Assembly: GCA_019348515.1 (NCBI GenBank)
Contig: JAHWJF010000045.1
Span: forward strand, 1 to 12,549
Origin: Chloroflexota bacterium
GTDB taxonomy: Bacteria > Chloroflexota > Chloroflexia > Thermomicrobiales > UBA6265
Length of the DNA stretch: 12,549 nt
Direction: 5' to 3'
The notes under the pieces are model-generated. The model worked only from the letters and a program-made list of their open reading frames with translations. It had not been told where the DNA came from and did no database searches. This document shows, piece after piece, positions 6,325 to 12,549 of the stretch (position 1 is its first letter; each line of letters begins with the position of its first letter). The position numbers and the translations under genes were made by a program.

Positions 6325-7269
6325 ATGGCCTACCGGTTCTTGCTGGAAGTGCCAGAGACGCTGGCCGATGCGGCGAGCATCGCGGTCGAACGAGTCGGCG
6401 ACGCGCAGGTGCTTGTGGCTCGCCCCTCACACGGTCTTGGGGTCGACGATCCTTACGTCGACATGACTGTTGCTGCACATTCGCTTCGTGTTGTCGATTC
6501 CCTCTTCGATTGGTACGAGGCGATGAGCCCGCCTCGCCCCGAAGTACGGATGGTGCTGCACGGAGGGGAGCGTCACGGTCTGGAGAACGTCGACCGCGGT
6601 CGGATGGTTGCACTGATCCGGCGGGACCAGCCCTGGGTCGAGCGCAGCATCCCCCATATCGGCGACCACGAGCCGGTGGCAGAGACACCCCGGTATTCTG
6701 TCGGGCCGGGCGCCACCAGGGTTGTGTCAGTAGAGGTGACTGCCAGAGGAAACGCGCCGGCCGCGCTCGTGGAACGCGAGAGGGACGCGGTCGGGATGGC
6801 GCCGACCGGCCAGCCAGCGGCGGCCCTTCAGATTCGCGCCATTAATTACATCCTCGTGCAGGTCAACGACCTCCGCAAAGCCGAAGTTTTTTATCAGGAT
6901 TTCTTCGGCATGCAGCTCTTGGGCCGGGTGCGCCGCGGTCCTGACGGCACTCTGGTGCCACTTCCGAGCGATTACTCCTGGGATCGAGCCTTGCAAACCG
7001 GTGAGTTGGCTGACACCACGTTCCTTTCGAATGGGCCGCTGACCCTCGCTGTGCAGAGCGTTGGGCTGGGCGTGGTTCTCGGTCAGGGGGCGCTGCAGAC
7101 CGTGTCGATCGGCGTCGATTCGCACACCTTCGCCACCTTCAAGGGTGAGGTGGTGATGAGACCCTTGACGGTACTCCGGTCTGGCGTCGCGTCGTTCATC
7201 TTCAGGGATCCCTTCAATATCAACTGGGAGGTCGCGGTGCTCGGCTCCGTGCCGCTCATCCCGGTCTAG
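6325..7269 (+). CDS. VOC-superfamily (glyoxalase/dioxygenase-fold) protein with an unassigned N-terminal domain
   Basis: The 314-residue product has a VOC domain in its C-terminal half (about 170-305), shown by INYILVQVNDLRKAEVFYQDFFGMQLLG (173-200, quoted here in parts: INYILVQVNDL, then AEVFYQDFFGM) and the closing FRDPFNINWEV (293-303). VOC enzymes usually hold a metal with His near strand 1, His midway and Glu near the end. Here the first position reads Asn-Tyr (174-175), the middle strand reads SIGV, and only Glu302 fits. The domain may therefore be non-catalytic or bind a ligand without metal. Residues 1-165 have no family I recognise. ATG at 6325 has GGAGGG (6309-6314) with a 10-nt spacer. 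It is the first gene of a five-gene run; the next starts 26 nt later. Confidence 0.8.
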   Translation: MAYRFLLEVPETLADAASIAVERVGDAQVLVARPSHGLGVDDPYVDMTVAAHSLRVVDSLFDWYEAMSPPRPEVRMVLHGGERHGLENVDRGRMVALIRRDQPWVERSIPHIGDHEPVAETPRYSVGPGATRVVSVEVTARGNAPAALVERERDAVGMAPTGQPAAALQIRAINYILVQVNDLRKAEVFYQDFFGMQLLGRVRRGPDGTLVPLPSDYSWDRALQTGELADTTFLSNGPLTLAVQSVGLGVVLGQGALQTVSIGVDSHTFATFKGEVVMRPLTVLRSGVASFIFRDPFNINWEVAVLGSVPLIPV

Positions 7270-7295
7270 TCGCGGACGAAGGCGGTCCCAAGCAC

Positions 7296-7727
7296 ATGCT
7301 CGACGCGTACCGAGACCTCATTGACGATCTCCTCAGCACACCCTCCGACATCCGCGAACTTGTCACCGCATCCGGTGAATTGGGCGCATCACCCGAGGTG
7401 AAGCGTCTTGTCGCTGAAATCCGGGACCGGGACCGATCAGTTCTTGAACGCGTGCAGAAAATGACTCGTGAAGACACGCCGTGCCTGTCAGCCATACGCT
7501 CCATCGTCCCGAATGAACACGAAGACCTGTCGACACTCCTGGACGAAATGGAGGTTGCCCGGGGGGATCTCGTCTCGCTATTGATCAATCTCTCACTCAA
7601 GGACTGGACTCGGCAGGCGGTGGACGAAACAGGGAATGAGATAACCTTGGCCGACGAGATCGAGCAACACGTCGAATTCGACGAACGCCTCCGGCGCACG
7701 CTCCGCGAGACCGTTTCAAGAAGCTAA
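7296..7727 (+). CDS. Small DinB-like four-helix protein
   Basis: A 143-residue, largely alpha-helical acidic protein. The C-terminal part (SLKDWTRQAVDE, then ITLADEIEQHVEFDERLRRTL) resembles the DinB/mycothiol-transferase fold, whose members have a loading segment of the form l.eew...., then a helix carrying metal-binding His. Only His in NEHED (about 76) and in EQH (about 124) are available, and the usual HxxxH end is replaced by EFDER. A complete metal triad is therefore not evident. The function is unknown; DinB-fold proteins include thiol-dependent S-transferases. The start is ATG at 7296, with only a weak GGCGG-like site upstream. It lies 26 nt after the VOC gene and 31 nt before the FAD-enzyme start, so co-transcription is likely. 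The family call is tentative; the open frame is real by context. Confidence 0.65.
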   Translation: MLDAYRDLIDDLLSTPSDIRELVTASGELGASPEVKRLVAEIRDRDRSVLERVQKMTREDTPCLSAIRSIVPNEHEDLSTLLDEMEVARGDLVSLLINLSLKDWTRQAVDETGNEITLADEIEQHVEFDERLRRTLRETVSRS

Positions 7728-7758
7728 TGATCGAGCGTTCCGTCTTGCAGCGGCGGGC

Positions 7759-9105
7759 GTGAGCCTAGAGACGGCCACGACGCGAGTGGGAGAACCCAGC
7801 CGGCATCCTGTGATCGTCGTTGGCGCCGGCATGGCGGGACTCGTTGCCGCGGTCGCCCTGTTTGAAGCAGGTATTCCCGTCCACGTGTACGAAGCCGCAG
7901 ATGATGTCGGGGGCCGAATTCGGTCGACCCGAGGCAACGATGGTTTCATTCTCGACCGTGGCTTTCAGGTCCTGCTCGATGCGTATCCCGCGGCTTCCCG
8001 CTGGATCGATTACGAGCCGCTCGCTCTCGGAACGTTCGATGCCGCGGCGCTCCTCTGGACGGGTCGTCGCCTCGTTCCCCTCGCCAATCCGTTTCGCCAC
8101 CCTGCGGGGAGCCTGCGCGATCTGACATCCCGGATCTTGCCTGCCGGCGACAAGGTCAGACTCGCGGCGCTGGGAGCTAGGGCGGCGCTGGCGCCGTGGC
8201 AAAGCGCGAACCAGGCGGCCACGTCCCTCGGAAACGATATTTCGGGGTCTGAGTTCCTTTGGTCTCAGGGGTTCAGTGAGACATTTGTCGACCGGTTGGC
8301 TCGGCCATTCTGGGGTGGGATCACGCTTGATCCCCATCTGTCTGGCAGCGCCGGTCCGTTGTTGTTCACGTTGAAGATGTTCTTGAAAGGGTCGGCCGTT
8401 CTCCCTGCTGCCGGAGTGCGCGCCATGCCGGCCCAGCTTCAAAACCGGCTACCTGAGGGCGCGATCACGTTCAAAGCTCGGGTCACCTCGATCGTTATCG
8501 AGGAGGGCAGGGCAACGGGGGTGCGCGTGAACCGAAAGATGATCCGTGCTTCCGCTGTCATCGTCGCGTCCGACCCGGTTACAGCCAAGAAACTGACCCG
8601 AGTACGAACCCTACCTGATGAAGAACAGGGTATCCCAAGCGTGACGGTGTTTCTCGCCGGATCTAGTCCACCAGGCACTGGGCCGCGCCTGGTGCTGGAC
8701 GCCACGCGGCAGCGCCTTGTCAATCACCTGGCTCCGCTCTCGGCGGTTCAACCGGCGTACGCACCTCCGGGCCAGCACCTTCTGGCGGCGGTGATTGTGG
8801 GCGAAGCGGCACGTACTGGTGACCTCGACGCGTTGAGCCTCCAGGCTCGAGAAGATGCCGCCATGATGCTTGGACACAGAACACAAGACTGGCATGTGCT
8901 GGACGTCGTTCGCGTACCGTTTTCCCAGTTCTCGCAGCCGCCCGGTATCTACCGGCGACTTCCCGGCAACGTGACTCCAACCCGAGGGCTCTATCTCGCT
9001 TCCGAAGCGACAGTCGATTCGTCCTACAACGGCGCCATGTTGAGCGGGGAGGTGGCCGCGGGCATCGTTCGTCGCGATTTGGCTACCGCTTCGGGCGCGG
9101 ACTGA
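7759..9105 (+). CDS. FAD-dependent oxidoreductase, amine oxidase/phytoene desaturase-like family
   Basis: A 448-residue flavoprotein. The N-terminal dinucleotide fold is canonical: VIVVGAGMAGL with GAGMAG at 22-27, Glu45 (YEAADDVGGRIRS) for the ribose, and GGR at 51-53. The C-terminal FAD closure is GLYLASEATVDSSYNGAM (410-427) followed by SGEVAAGIV. The middle substrate region contains ILDRGFQVLLDAYP (70-83) and FVDRLARPFWGGI. This layout is shared by protoporphyrinogen oxidases, carotenoid desaturases and monoamine oxidases, and I cannot say which substrate. No membrane segment is obvious. The start GTG at 7759 is my choice by distance to the FAD loop (17 residues before strand 1); the ribosome site is weak (GGCGGG) and the frame is open upstream. 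An ATG at 7727 overlaps the previous stop but ends at once in another frame. Its operon partners are VOC, DinB-like and lipoate-ligase genes. Confidence 0.87.
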   Translation: MSLETATTRVGEPSRHPVIVVGAGMAGLVAAVALFEAGIPVHVYEAADDVGGRIRSTRGNDGFILDRGFQVLLDAYPAASRWIDYEPLALGTFDAAALLWTGRRLVPLANPFRHPAGSLRDLTSRILPAGDKVRLAALGARAALAPWQSANQAATSLGNDISGSEFLWSQGFSETFVDRLARPFWGGITLDPHLSGSAGPLLFTLKMFLKGSAVLPAAGVRAMPAQLQNRLPEGAITFKARVTSIVIEEGRATGVRVNRKMIRASAVIVASDPVTAKKLTRVRTLPDEEQGIPSVTVFLAGSSPPGTGPRLVLDATRQRLVNHLAPLSAVQPAYAPPGQHLLAAVIVGEAARTGDLDALSLQAREDAAMMLGHRTQDWHVLDVVRVPFSQFSQPPGIYRRLPGNVTPTRGLYLASEATVDSSYNGAMLSGEVAAGIVRRDLATASGAD

Positions 9106-9112
9106 ACCCGTA

Positions 9113-9427
9113 ATGAGTACGCGCGGCGAGTACAAGATGCCTGGGGGTAAGCTCATCGCCGTCGAATTTGACGTCACGAATGGTGAATTGCGTGACGTCG
9201 TCGTCACTGGTGACTTTTTTCTCTATCCGGAAGAAGCGCTGCCCTTGCTGGGGGGCGCTCTCGAAGGCAGTCCTACGACTCTCGACGAGGCTGGCTACGC
9301 GGCGAGAGTGCGGACCGCACTCCATACAAAAGGAGAGCTGGTGGGTTCGTCTCCGGAGGCGTTGGCAGCTGCCGTTGTCCGCGCGTTGCGGGCTAGGGCA
9401 GGGCTAGAGCGCGACGATGGACACTGA
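9113..9427 (+). CDS. lplB: Lipoate-protein ligase accessory subunit (LplB-like, stand-alone C-terminal domain)
   Basis: The 104-residue product matches the small accessory domain that in E. coli LplA is fused at the C-terminus. Key motifs are EYKMPGGKLIAVEF (6-19) and VVTGDFFLYPEEAL (30-43), followed by a helical part. In Thermoplasma acidophilum this domain is a separate protein, LplB, needed with LplA to activate lipoate as lipoyl-AMP. Its gene there also lies next to lplA. Here the stop overlaps the start of the catalytic gene by 11 nt, so the two are almost certainly made together. ATG at 9113 is 7 nt after the FAD-enzyme stop, with no good ribosome site, suggesting translational coupling. 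An alternative is a role with lipoate transfer only. The gene symbol follows the archaeal precedent. Confidence 0.85.
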   Translation: MSTRGEYKMPGGKLIAVEFDVTNGELRDVVVTGDFFLYPEEALPLLGGALEGSPTTLDEAGYAARVRTALHTKGELVGSSPEALAAAVVRALRARAGLERDDGH

Positions 9428-10223
9428 CGGATCAGGCCTCACCCCTGATGAGGTGGCGCGCTGGCGTGCTCTGCCGTGGAAACTCTTGCCGGCTGTGCCC
9501 CGCGCCCCGGTGATGAACATGGCCCTCGACGAGGTGCTAGTGGAGCGCGTGGGATCGAATGAGCGCGCCCCCACTCTTCGCGTCTGGGGGTGGAGCGCCC
9601 CCTGCGTCGTCCTGGGGCGTTTCCAATCGGTGCGCAACGAAGTCGACGAAGAAGCCGCGGCGTGCCACGGCATCGCGATAGTGCGGCGAATTAGCGGCGG
9701 TGGCGCGATGTTCATCGAGCCGGAAGGCGCGATTACTTGGTCGCTCTATGCACCGGAGTCGATGGCCGAGGGAAGGACATTCGCCGAGTCATATCGCCTG
9801 TTCGACGCCTGGGTGGTCGACGCCCTGCGTGAACTGGGAATCGACGCCTGGTATGCCCCGCTGAACGACATAACCTCCACCGCCGGTAAGATCGGGGGCG
9901 CGGCGCAGGCACGTCGCGCGGGGGCGGTTCTGCATCACACCACGATGGCCTATGCCATGAATATGCCACTGATGCTGGAGGTGCTGCGAATCGGCAAAGA
10001 AAAACTGAGTGACAAGGGTGTTACGTCGGCTGACAAACGTGTGGCACCGTTACGGCAGCAGACGCATCTGCCTCGTGCGGCGATCATCCAGCACATGATC
10101 CAGCACTTCCGCCAGCGCTTTGGGATCAATGAAAGTTACCTTACACCCGACGAGTTCGCTGACGCAGAAAGTCGCGCTCGGGAGAAGTTCGGCACACGAG
10201 CCTGGACGCACTACCTGCCGTAA
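9417..10223 (+). CDS. lplA: Lipoate-protein ligase A catalytic subunit (biotin/lipoate ligase fold)
   Basis: This protein attaches lipoate to the lysine of E2 subunits of 2-oxoacid dehydrogenases and to GcvH. The 268 residues carry the family signatures: LRVWGWSAPCVVLGRFQ (54-70), RRISGGGAMF (90-99) lining the lipoyl-AMP pocket, NDI (150-152) and GKIGGAAQ (157-164) with Lys158 in the conserved catalytic position, then VLHHTTMAYAMN. The end (REKFGTRAWTHYLP) matches the close of the large domain, and no accessory domain follows; it is encoded by the gene just upstream. ATG at 9417 overlaps that gene's end by 11 nt. LipM-type octanoyltransferases share this fold but use a Cys nucleophile; I see the ligase-type Lys motif plus the LplB partner, which favours a ligase. 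Residues 1-15 are a variable leader. Confidence 0.9.
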   Translation: MDTDGSGLTPDEVARWRALPWKLLPAVPRAPVMNMALDEVLVERVGSNERAPTLRVWGWSAPCVVLGRFQSVRNEVDEEAAACHGIAIVRRISGGGAMFIEPEGAITWSLYAPESMAEGRTFAESYRLFDAWVVDALRELGIDAWYAPLNDITSTAGKIGGAAQARRAGAVLHHTTMAYAMNMPLMLEVLRIGKEKLSDKGVTSADKRVAPLRQQTHLPRAAIIQHMIQHFRQRFGINESYLTPDEFADAESRAREKFGTRAWTHYLP

Positions 10224-10278
10224 GGAGCACGACATTCTCGGCGCCCGTACGAACAGTCAAGATCGTGCCGGCGCAGTG

Positions 10279-10308
10279 TTGACACCTAGGAACCGGCGGA
10301 CCTATGAT
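10279..10308 (+). promoter_or_regulatory. Sigma70-type promoter of the cysteine-repeat gene
   Basis: TTGACA (10279-10284) is a perfect -35 box. TATGAT (10303-10308) is a five-of-six -10 box, 18 nt away. It is the best promoter match in the window. Transcription from about 10315 would leave a leader of roughly 217 nt before the ATG at 10532. Confidence 0.65.
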
Positions 10309-10416
10309 CGCCTGGGCAAATCCCCGCATTTCGGATGGAAACGCCGTCGCCCCGTCCCGCGTTGACATGAACAGAAAGACTCGTTCGCGCCCCGCAATGC
10401 GCGGACGTCATGCCCG

Positions 10417-10438
10417 GTTCCGCTGTGCGGCGCGGAAC
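10417..10438 (+). promoter_or_regulatory. Leader hairpin
   Basis: GTTCCGC (10417-10423) and GCGGAAC (10432-10438) form a perfect 7-bp stem with an 8-nt loop in the untranslated leader of the cysteine-repeat gene. It has no following T-run, so it is not an obvious terminator. It might affect mRNA stability or translation; this is inference. Confidence 0.35.
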
Positions 10439-10531
10439 GCGGATTTGGCATTGACGTTCCTCGGCGAGTCGTGGGGATGAGGGGAGTCGGGGGCCGCGTT
10501 TTCGGGCGGGCTCGAGGAGAGAGACACCAGC

Positions 10532-11938
10532 ATGGACGGGTTTCGTTTTGACGAACTAGCGAGGGCAGTTGCCGCGGGTACATCGCGGCGTACGGTGTTC
10601 AAGGGACTCGCGGCTGGGTTCGTGGCATCGTGGCTACGCGCTGGCGTGCCGGACGTCGCGAGAGCTCAGAATACGATTCCACTCGGCGGACAGTGCTCCT
10701 CGCTCGGCGCAAACTCCGAGTGCAGCCAGGCCGGGGGCGCGGTGGTCTGCAGCGACAACGGGATTATTCGCGATGGACAGTTCAACTGTTGCCGCAATGC
10801 AGGCGGAGCCTGCACCGCGGATTTCCATTGCTGCGGCGGGGCAGTCTGCGTTGACGGCTTCTGCGGTGGTGGCGGCAGCACGAGCACGAGCACGAGTAGC
10901 CTGGGGCTCGGCGCCGAATGTACCTCAACCAGCCAATGTAGCCAGTCCGGAGGGTCAGTCGTCTGTGCCAGTAATGGCATTGCGGCCGATGGTGCGCGCA
11001 ATTGCTGCCGCAACACTGGAGGCGCGTGCACCGCGGACATTCAATGTTGTGCGAACCTCTTTTGCATCAATGGCACATGTGGGGGCACCTCATCTGGGAC
11101 AACGACGACGACATCTGGTGGGCTCGCTCCCGGTGCGCAATGCACCTCCTCGCAGCAGTGCAGCCAAACCGGCGGCGCCACCGTTTGTGCTGACAATGGC
11201 TTTGACGGTGACGGTCCGCTGAACTGCTGCCGCAACGAGGGCGGCGCGTGCTCCGGAGGCAACTACAGCGCCGGGTGTTGTGGTGGCCTCTATTGCGTGA
11301 ATAACATCTGCACGAACAACCGAAGCGGCGGGCTACCACTCGGCGCCGAATGTTCTCAGACCGGGCAATGCAGCCAAAGTTTGGGAGCTGCGGTTTGCGC
11401 GTCGAACGGGATCGACTCGGATGGTGTTCTGAACTGCTGTCACAACAACGGCGGCGGGTGTGGCGTGAATACTGACTGCTGCGGCGGCCTGCTTTGCAGC
11501 AACGGCGTCTGCGGTACCGCCGGCGGCACTGGCGGGACGATCGGCCTTGGCGGGCAGTGCGCCGCCACGGGCGAGTGCAGCCAGGCTGGCGGCGCCGTCT
11601 TCTGCGACTCCAACGGCATAGCCAGTGATGGTGCCCTGAACTGCTGCCGGTATGAAGGTGGTGGTTGCGCCGCTGGCGCCCATTGCTGTGGCGGACTCGA
11701 TTGCACCGACGGCGTCTGTCGCATAATTGGCGCTAGCCGAGGTGGTGGAAATATTGCTCTCGGGGGCGCCTGTGCTGCCGATGCGGAGTGCACGGCGACT
11801 GGCGGTCCATCCTTCTGTCGCAACAATGGCTTCGAGAGTGATGGCAGTCTTAACTGTTGCCGATTTGAAGGCGGCACGTGTAGCGCTGGGAGCCATTGCT
11901 GTTCAGGGCTCGACTGCGTAGGCGGTGTCTGCGAGTAG
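10532..11938 (+). CDS. Tat-exported protein with six ten-cysteine repeats
   Basis: A 468-residue secreted protein. Residues 1-46 are an export signal with a twin-arginine motif (TSRRTVFK at 17-24), a hydrophobic stretch (25-35) and an ARA-type cleavage site near 43-46. The rest is six repeats beginning at 51, 126, 200, 270, 339 and 410. Each has ten cysteines with nearly fixed spacing: C-x5-C-x8-C-x12-CC-x6-C-x5-CC-x4-C-x4-C. All 60 cysteines are in repeats. Conserved words are CSQ, NG, DG, LNCC, EGG and CCGGL. Linkers are Ser/Thr- or Gly-rich (STSTSTSS, GTTTTTS). The second half of each repeat has the cysteine order of inhibitor-knot or Dickkopf-like domains, so it is likely disulfide-stapled. 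Tat export would imply folding or oxidation before or at export, which is notable. The function is unknown: surface or adhesive protein, or protease inhibitor. It has its own promoter and terminator. Confidence 0.9.
   Translation: MDGFRFDELARAVAAGTSRRTVFKGLAAGFVASWLRAGVPDVARAQNTIPLGGQCSSLGANSECSQAGGAVVCSDNGIIRDGQFNCCRNAGGACTADFHCCGGAVCVDGFCGGGGSTSTSTSSLGLGAECTSTSQCSQSGGSVVCASNGIAADGARNCCRNTGGACTADIQCCANLFCINGTCGGTSSGTTTTTSGGLAPGAQCTSSQQCSQTGGATVCADNGFDGDGPLNCCRNEGGACSGGNYSAGCCGGLYCVNNICTNNRSGGLPLGAECSQTGQCSQSLGAAVCASNGIDSDGVLNCCHNNGGGCGVNTDCCGGLLCSNGVCGTAGGTGGTIGLGGQCAATGECSQAGGAVFCDSNGIASDGALNCCRYEGGGCAAGAHCCGGLDCTDGVCRIIGASRGGGNIALGGACAADAECTATGGPSFCRNNGFESDGSLNCCRFEGGTCSAGSHCCSGLDCVGGVCE
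10682..11932 (+). repeat. Six imperfect in-frame repeats (about 174-183 nt each)
   Basis: Repeat units lie at 10682-10864, 10907-11080, 11129-11311, 11339-11512, 11546-11719 and 11759-11932, separated by linkers of about 26-48 nt. All encode the ten-cysteine module. Unit 1 has three extra residues between its first two cysteines, and unit 3 has three extra residues before its second CC pair. The DNA has diverged while the cysteine pattern has not, which argues for selection on the fold and for old duplications. Confidence 0.9.
10877..10896 (+). repeat. Hexanucleotide microsatellite in a linker
   Basis: Three perfect copies of AGCACG plus a partial copy encode Ser-Thr pairs in the linker between repeats 1 and 2. 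The unit is a multiple of three, so slippage would change linker length without breaking the frame. Confidence 0.7.
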
Positions 11939-12065
11939 TGCGCTCCAGCGCACCATCGCAGATTCACGGGGGCGTCGAAAGGCGCCCCCGTGCCACGTCC
12001 GCGGCTTTCCCTTATCACCGCTCTCTTGGGCTCTCTCGGTTTCATCGGAACGCAACAGGGTACTA
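11939..12065. other. Gap between the cysteine-repeat gene and rsgA
   Basis: This 127-nt gap holds a short inverted repeat right after the stop (TGCGCT/AGCGCA, 11939-11952), the strong hairpin at 11965-11992, and about 70 nt with no clear promoter on the plus strand. The CAGGG just before 12066 may serve as the rsgA ribosome site. Confidence 0.5.
11965..11992 (+). terminator. Strong hairpin terminator after the cysteine-repeat gene
   Basis: CACGGGGGCG (11965-11974) pairs perfectly with CGCCCCCGTG (11983-11992). A further T-G and C-G pair close a GAAA tetraloop (11977-11980). It starts 26 nt after the stop codon. No T-run follows, so it is either a U-less intrinsic terminator or a 3-prime stabilising hairpin. 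Confidence 0.65.
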
Positions 12066-12549
12066 GTGACGTCGCAACGACGATCGGGGCGGCGATCGAG
12101 TGAAGACGCGCCGAGGGAGGAGCCGGCTTCAGTCACTTCGGCCAACGCGCTACCCGGTGTGGTCGTTCGTGCCTATGGCAAGTTCTTCACCGTGCAGCTG
12201 GCCGACGGCCGAGAGTTGCTCGCCACGATCAAAGGGGGCTTGAAGCGCCGCCGCCGGGGAACCGACTTGGTTGCCGTCGGCGACCGGGTGGCCGTCACGG
12301 ACGTTGGCGAGGGCGAGGGGCGCATCGAAGCTGTCGAACCACGACGTAGCGCGCTCTCCAGGCTGGCGCGTCACACTGATGACGTCGAACAAATCATTCT
12401 GGCGAACCCGGATCAGGCGCTCTTTCTTTTTGCTGTGCGGAATCCCGAGCCCCACCCGCGCCTCCTCGACCGGTTCCTGGTCATGGCCGAATCGCGCAAC
12501 CTCCCGGCCCTTATCGGCGTCAACAAGATGGACCTGGACGAACCTGGAG
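12066..12549 (+). CDS. rsgA: Ribosome small-subunit-dependent GTPase RsgA, 5-prime part, cut by the right edge
   Basis: RsgA (YjeQ) is a circularly permuted GTPase that checks late maturation of the 30S ribosomal subunit. The visible 161 codons show the N-terminal OB-fold: GVVVRAYGKFFTVQL, then VAVGDRVAVTDVGEG and GRIEAVEPRRSALSR. The permuted GTPase domain then begins with ANPDQALFLFAVRNPEP, RLLDRFLVMAE and the G4 motif in GVNKMDLD. G1 and G3 motifs and the zinc-binding end should lie beyond the window. No ATG is available in frame. I chose GTG at 12066 because CAGGG lies 5 nt upstream, which gives about 30 poorly conserved, charged residues before the OB-fold. GTG at 12159 (at VVVRAY) is the alternative but lacks a ribosome site and would trim the first strand. 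Confidence 0.92.
   Translation, partial: MTSQRRSGRRSSEDAPREEPASVTSANALPGVVVRAYGKFFTVQLADGRELLATIKGGLKRRRRGTDLVAVGDRVAVTDVGEGEGRIEAVEPRRSALSRLARHTDDVEQIILANPDQALFLFAVRNPEPHPRLLDRFLVMAESRNLPALIGVNKMDLDEPG

Larger units (their letters stand above)
10224..10531 (+). other. Intergenic region with promoter and long leader
   Basis: This 308-nt gap separates lplA from the cysteine-repeat gene. It contains a near-consensus promoter at 10279-10308, a hairpin at 10417-10438 and an AGGAG ribosome site at 10515-10519, 12 nt before the start at 10532. I see no small gene in it. TTGACA/TTGACG also occurs at 10362 and 10451 without a matching -10 box. Confidence 0.55.

Noticed and set aside
7727..7762. Short peptide gene from ATG 7727 overlapping the DinB-like stop
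   Set aside because: Only 11 codons before a stop at 7760; at most a translational relay to the GTG at 7759.
10362..10479. Extra promoters from TTGACA at 10362 and TTGACG at 10451
   Set aside because: Neither has a -10-like hexamer at 16-18 nt spacing.
10682..11932. CRISPR-like or VNTR array
   Set aside because: The repeats are about 180 nt long, imperfect, in frame and encode a conserved cysteine module; they are protein repeats, not CRISPR.
11333..12045. Minus-strand open frames of 187 and 201 codons opposite the cysteine repeats
   Set aside because: They are Ala/Thr- and Pro/Gln-rich mirror frames whose periodicity comes from the real repeats on the plus strand.

Overview
This is a GC-rich bacterial window, densely packed with short-spaced operons, and it reads as ordinary chromosome. 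I saw no transposase, integrase, phage gene, CRISPR array, tRNA or rRNA. The gene families and the style of the secreted protein at 10532 (a conserved-looking N-terminus, then SRR and a hydrophobic stretch) suggest a Chloroflexota member, perhaps Thermomicrobia/Sphaerobacter-like. That placement is inference from family resemblance and was not tested by any search.

Layout. (1) 1-3932, minus strand: a gene train read right to left. It holds a universal-stress (UspA) protein, two stand-alone KTN/TrkA-type nucleotide-binding proteins, type III pantothenate kinase (coaX), a GNAT acetyltransferase and, after a 123-nt gap, a long-form ATP phosphoribosyltransferase (hisG) cut by the left edge. (2) 3933-4122: a divergent promoter region with a perfect 15-bp palindrome between two candidate promoters. 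(3) 4123-5439, plus: an alanine-rich helical, membrane-anchored protein. (4) 5482-6051, minus: a secreted NlpC/P60 cell-wall hydrolase, convergent with the previous gene. (5) 6052-6324: a second divergent gap with an inverted repeat next to a -10-like box. (6) 6325-10223, plus: a tight five-gene run, made of a VOC-domain protein, a small DinB-like protein, an FAD-dependent amine-oxidase-family enzyme, and a lipoate ligase split into an accessory-domain gene (lplB-like) directly upstream of the catalytic gene (lplA-like). (7) 10224-11992: a strong sigma70-type promoter, a leader of about 220 nt, a Tat-exported protein with six ten-cysteine repeats, and a hairpin terminator. (8) 12066 to the right edge, plus: the start of the ribosome-assembly GTPase rsgA.

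How the genes may work together. UspA and the two KTN proteins look like a nucleotide- or stress-sensing module for ion transport, but no channel or transporter gene lies in the window. CoaX (coenzyme A) and HisG (histidine) are biosynthetic. The two lipoate-ligase genes would together attach lipoate to E2 or H proteins, and they are probably co-transcribed with an oxidoreductase of unknown substrate. The alanine-rich protein, the NlpC/P60 enzyme and the cysteine-repeat protein are all predicted to act at or outside the membrane.

The most unusual items are the 60-cysteine repeat protein, the split lipoate ligase, and the palindrome between divergent promoters. I found no clear evidence of a wholly new multi-gene system.
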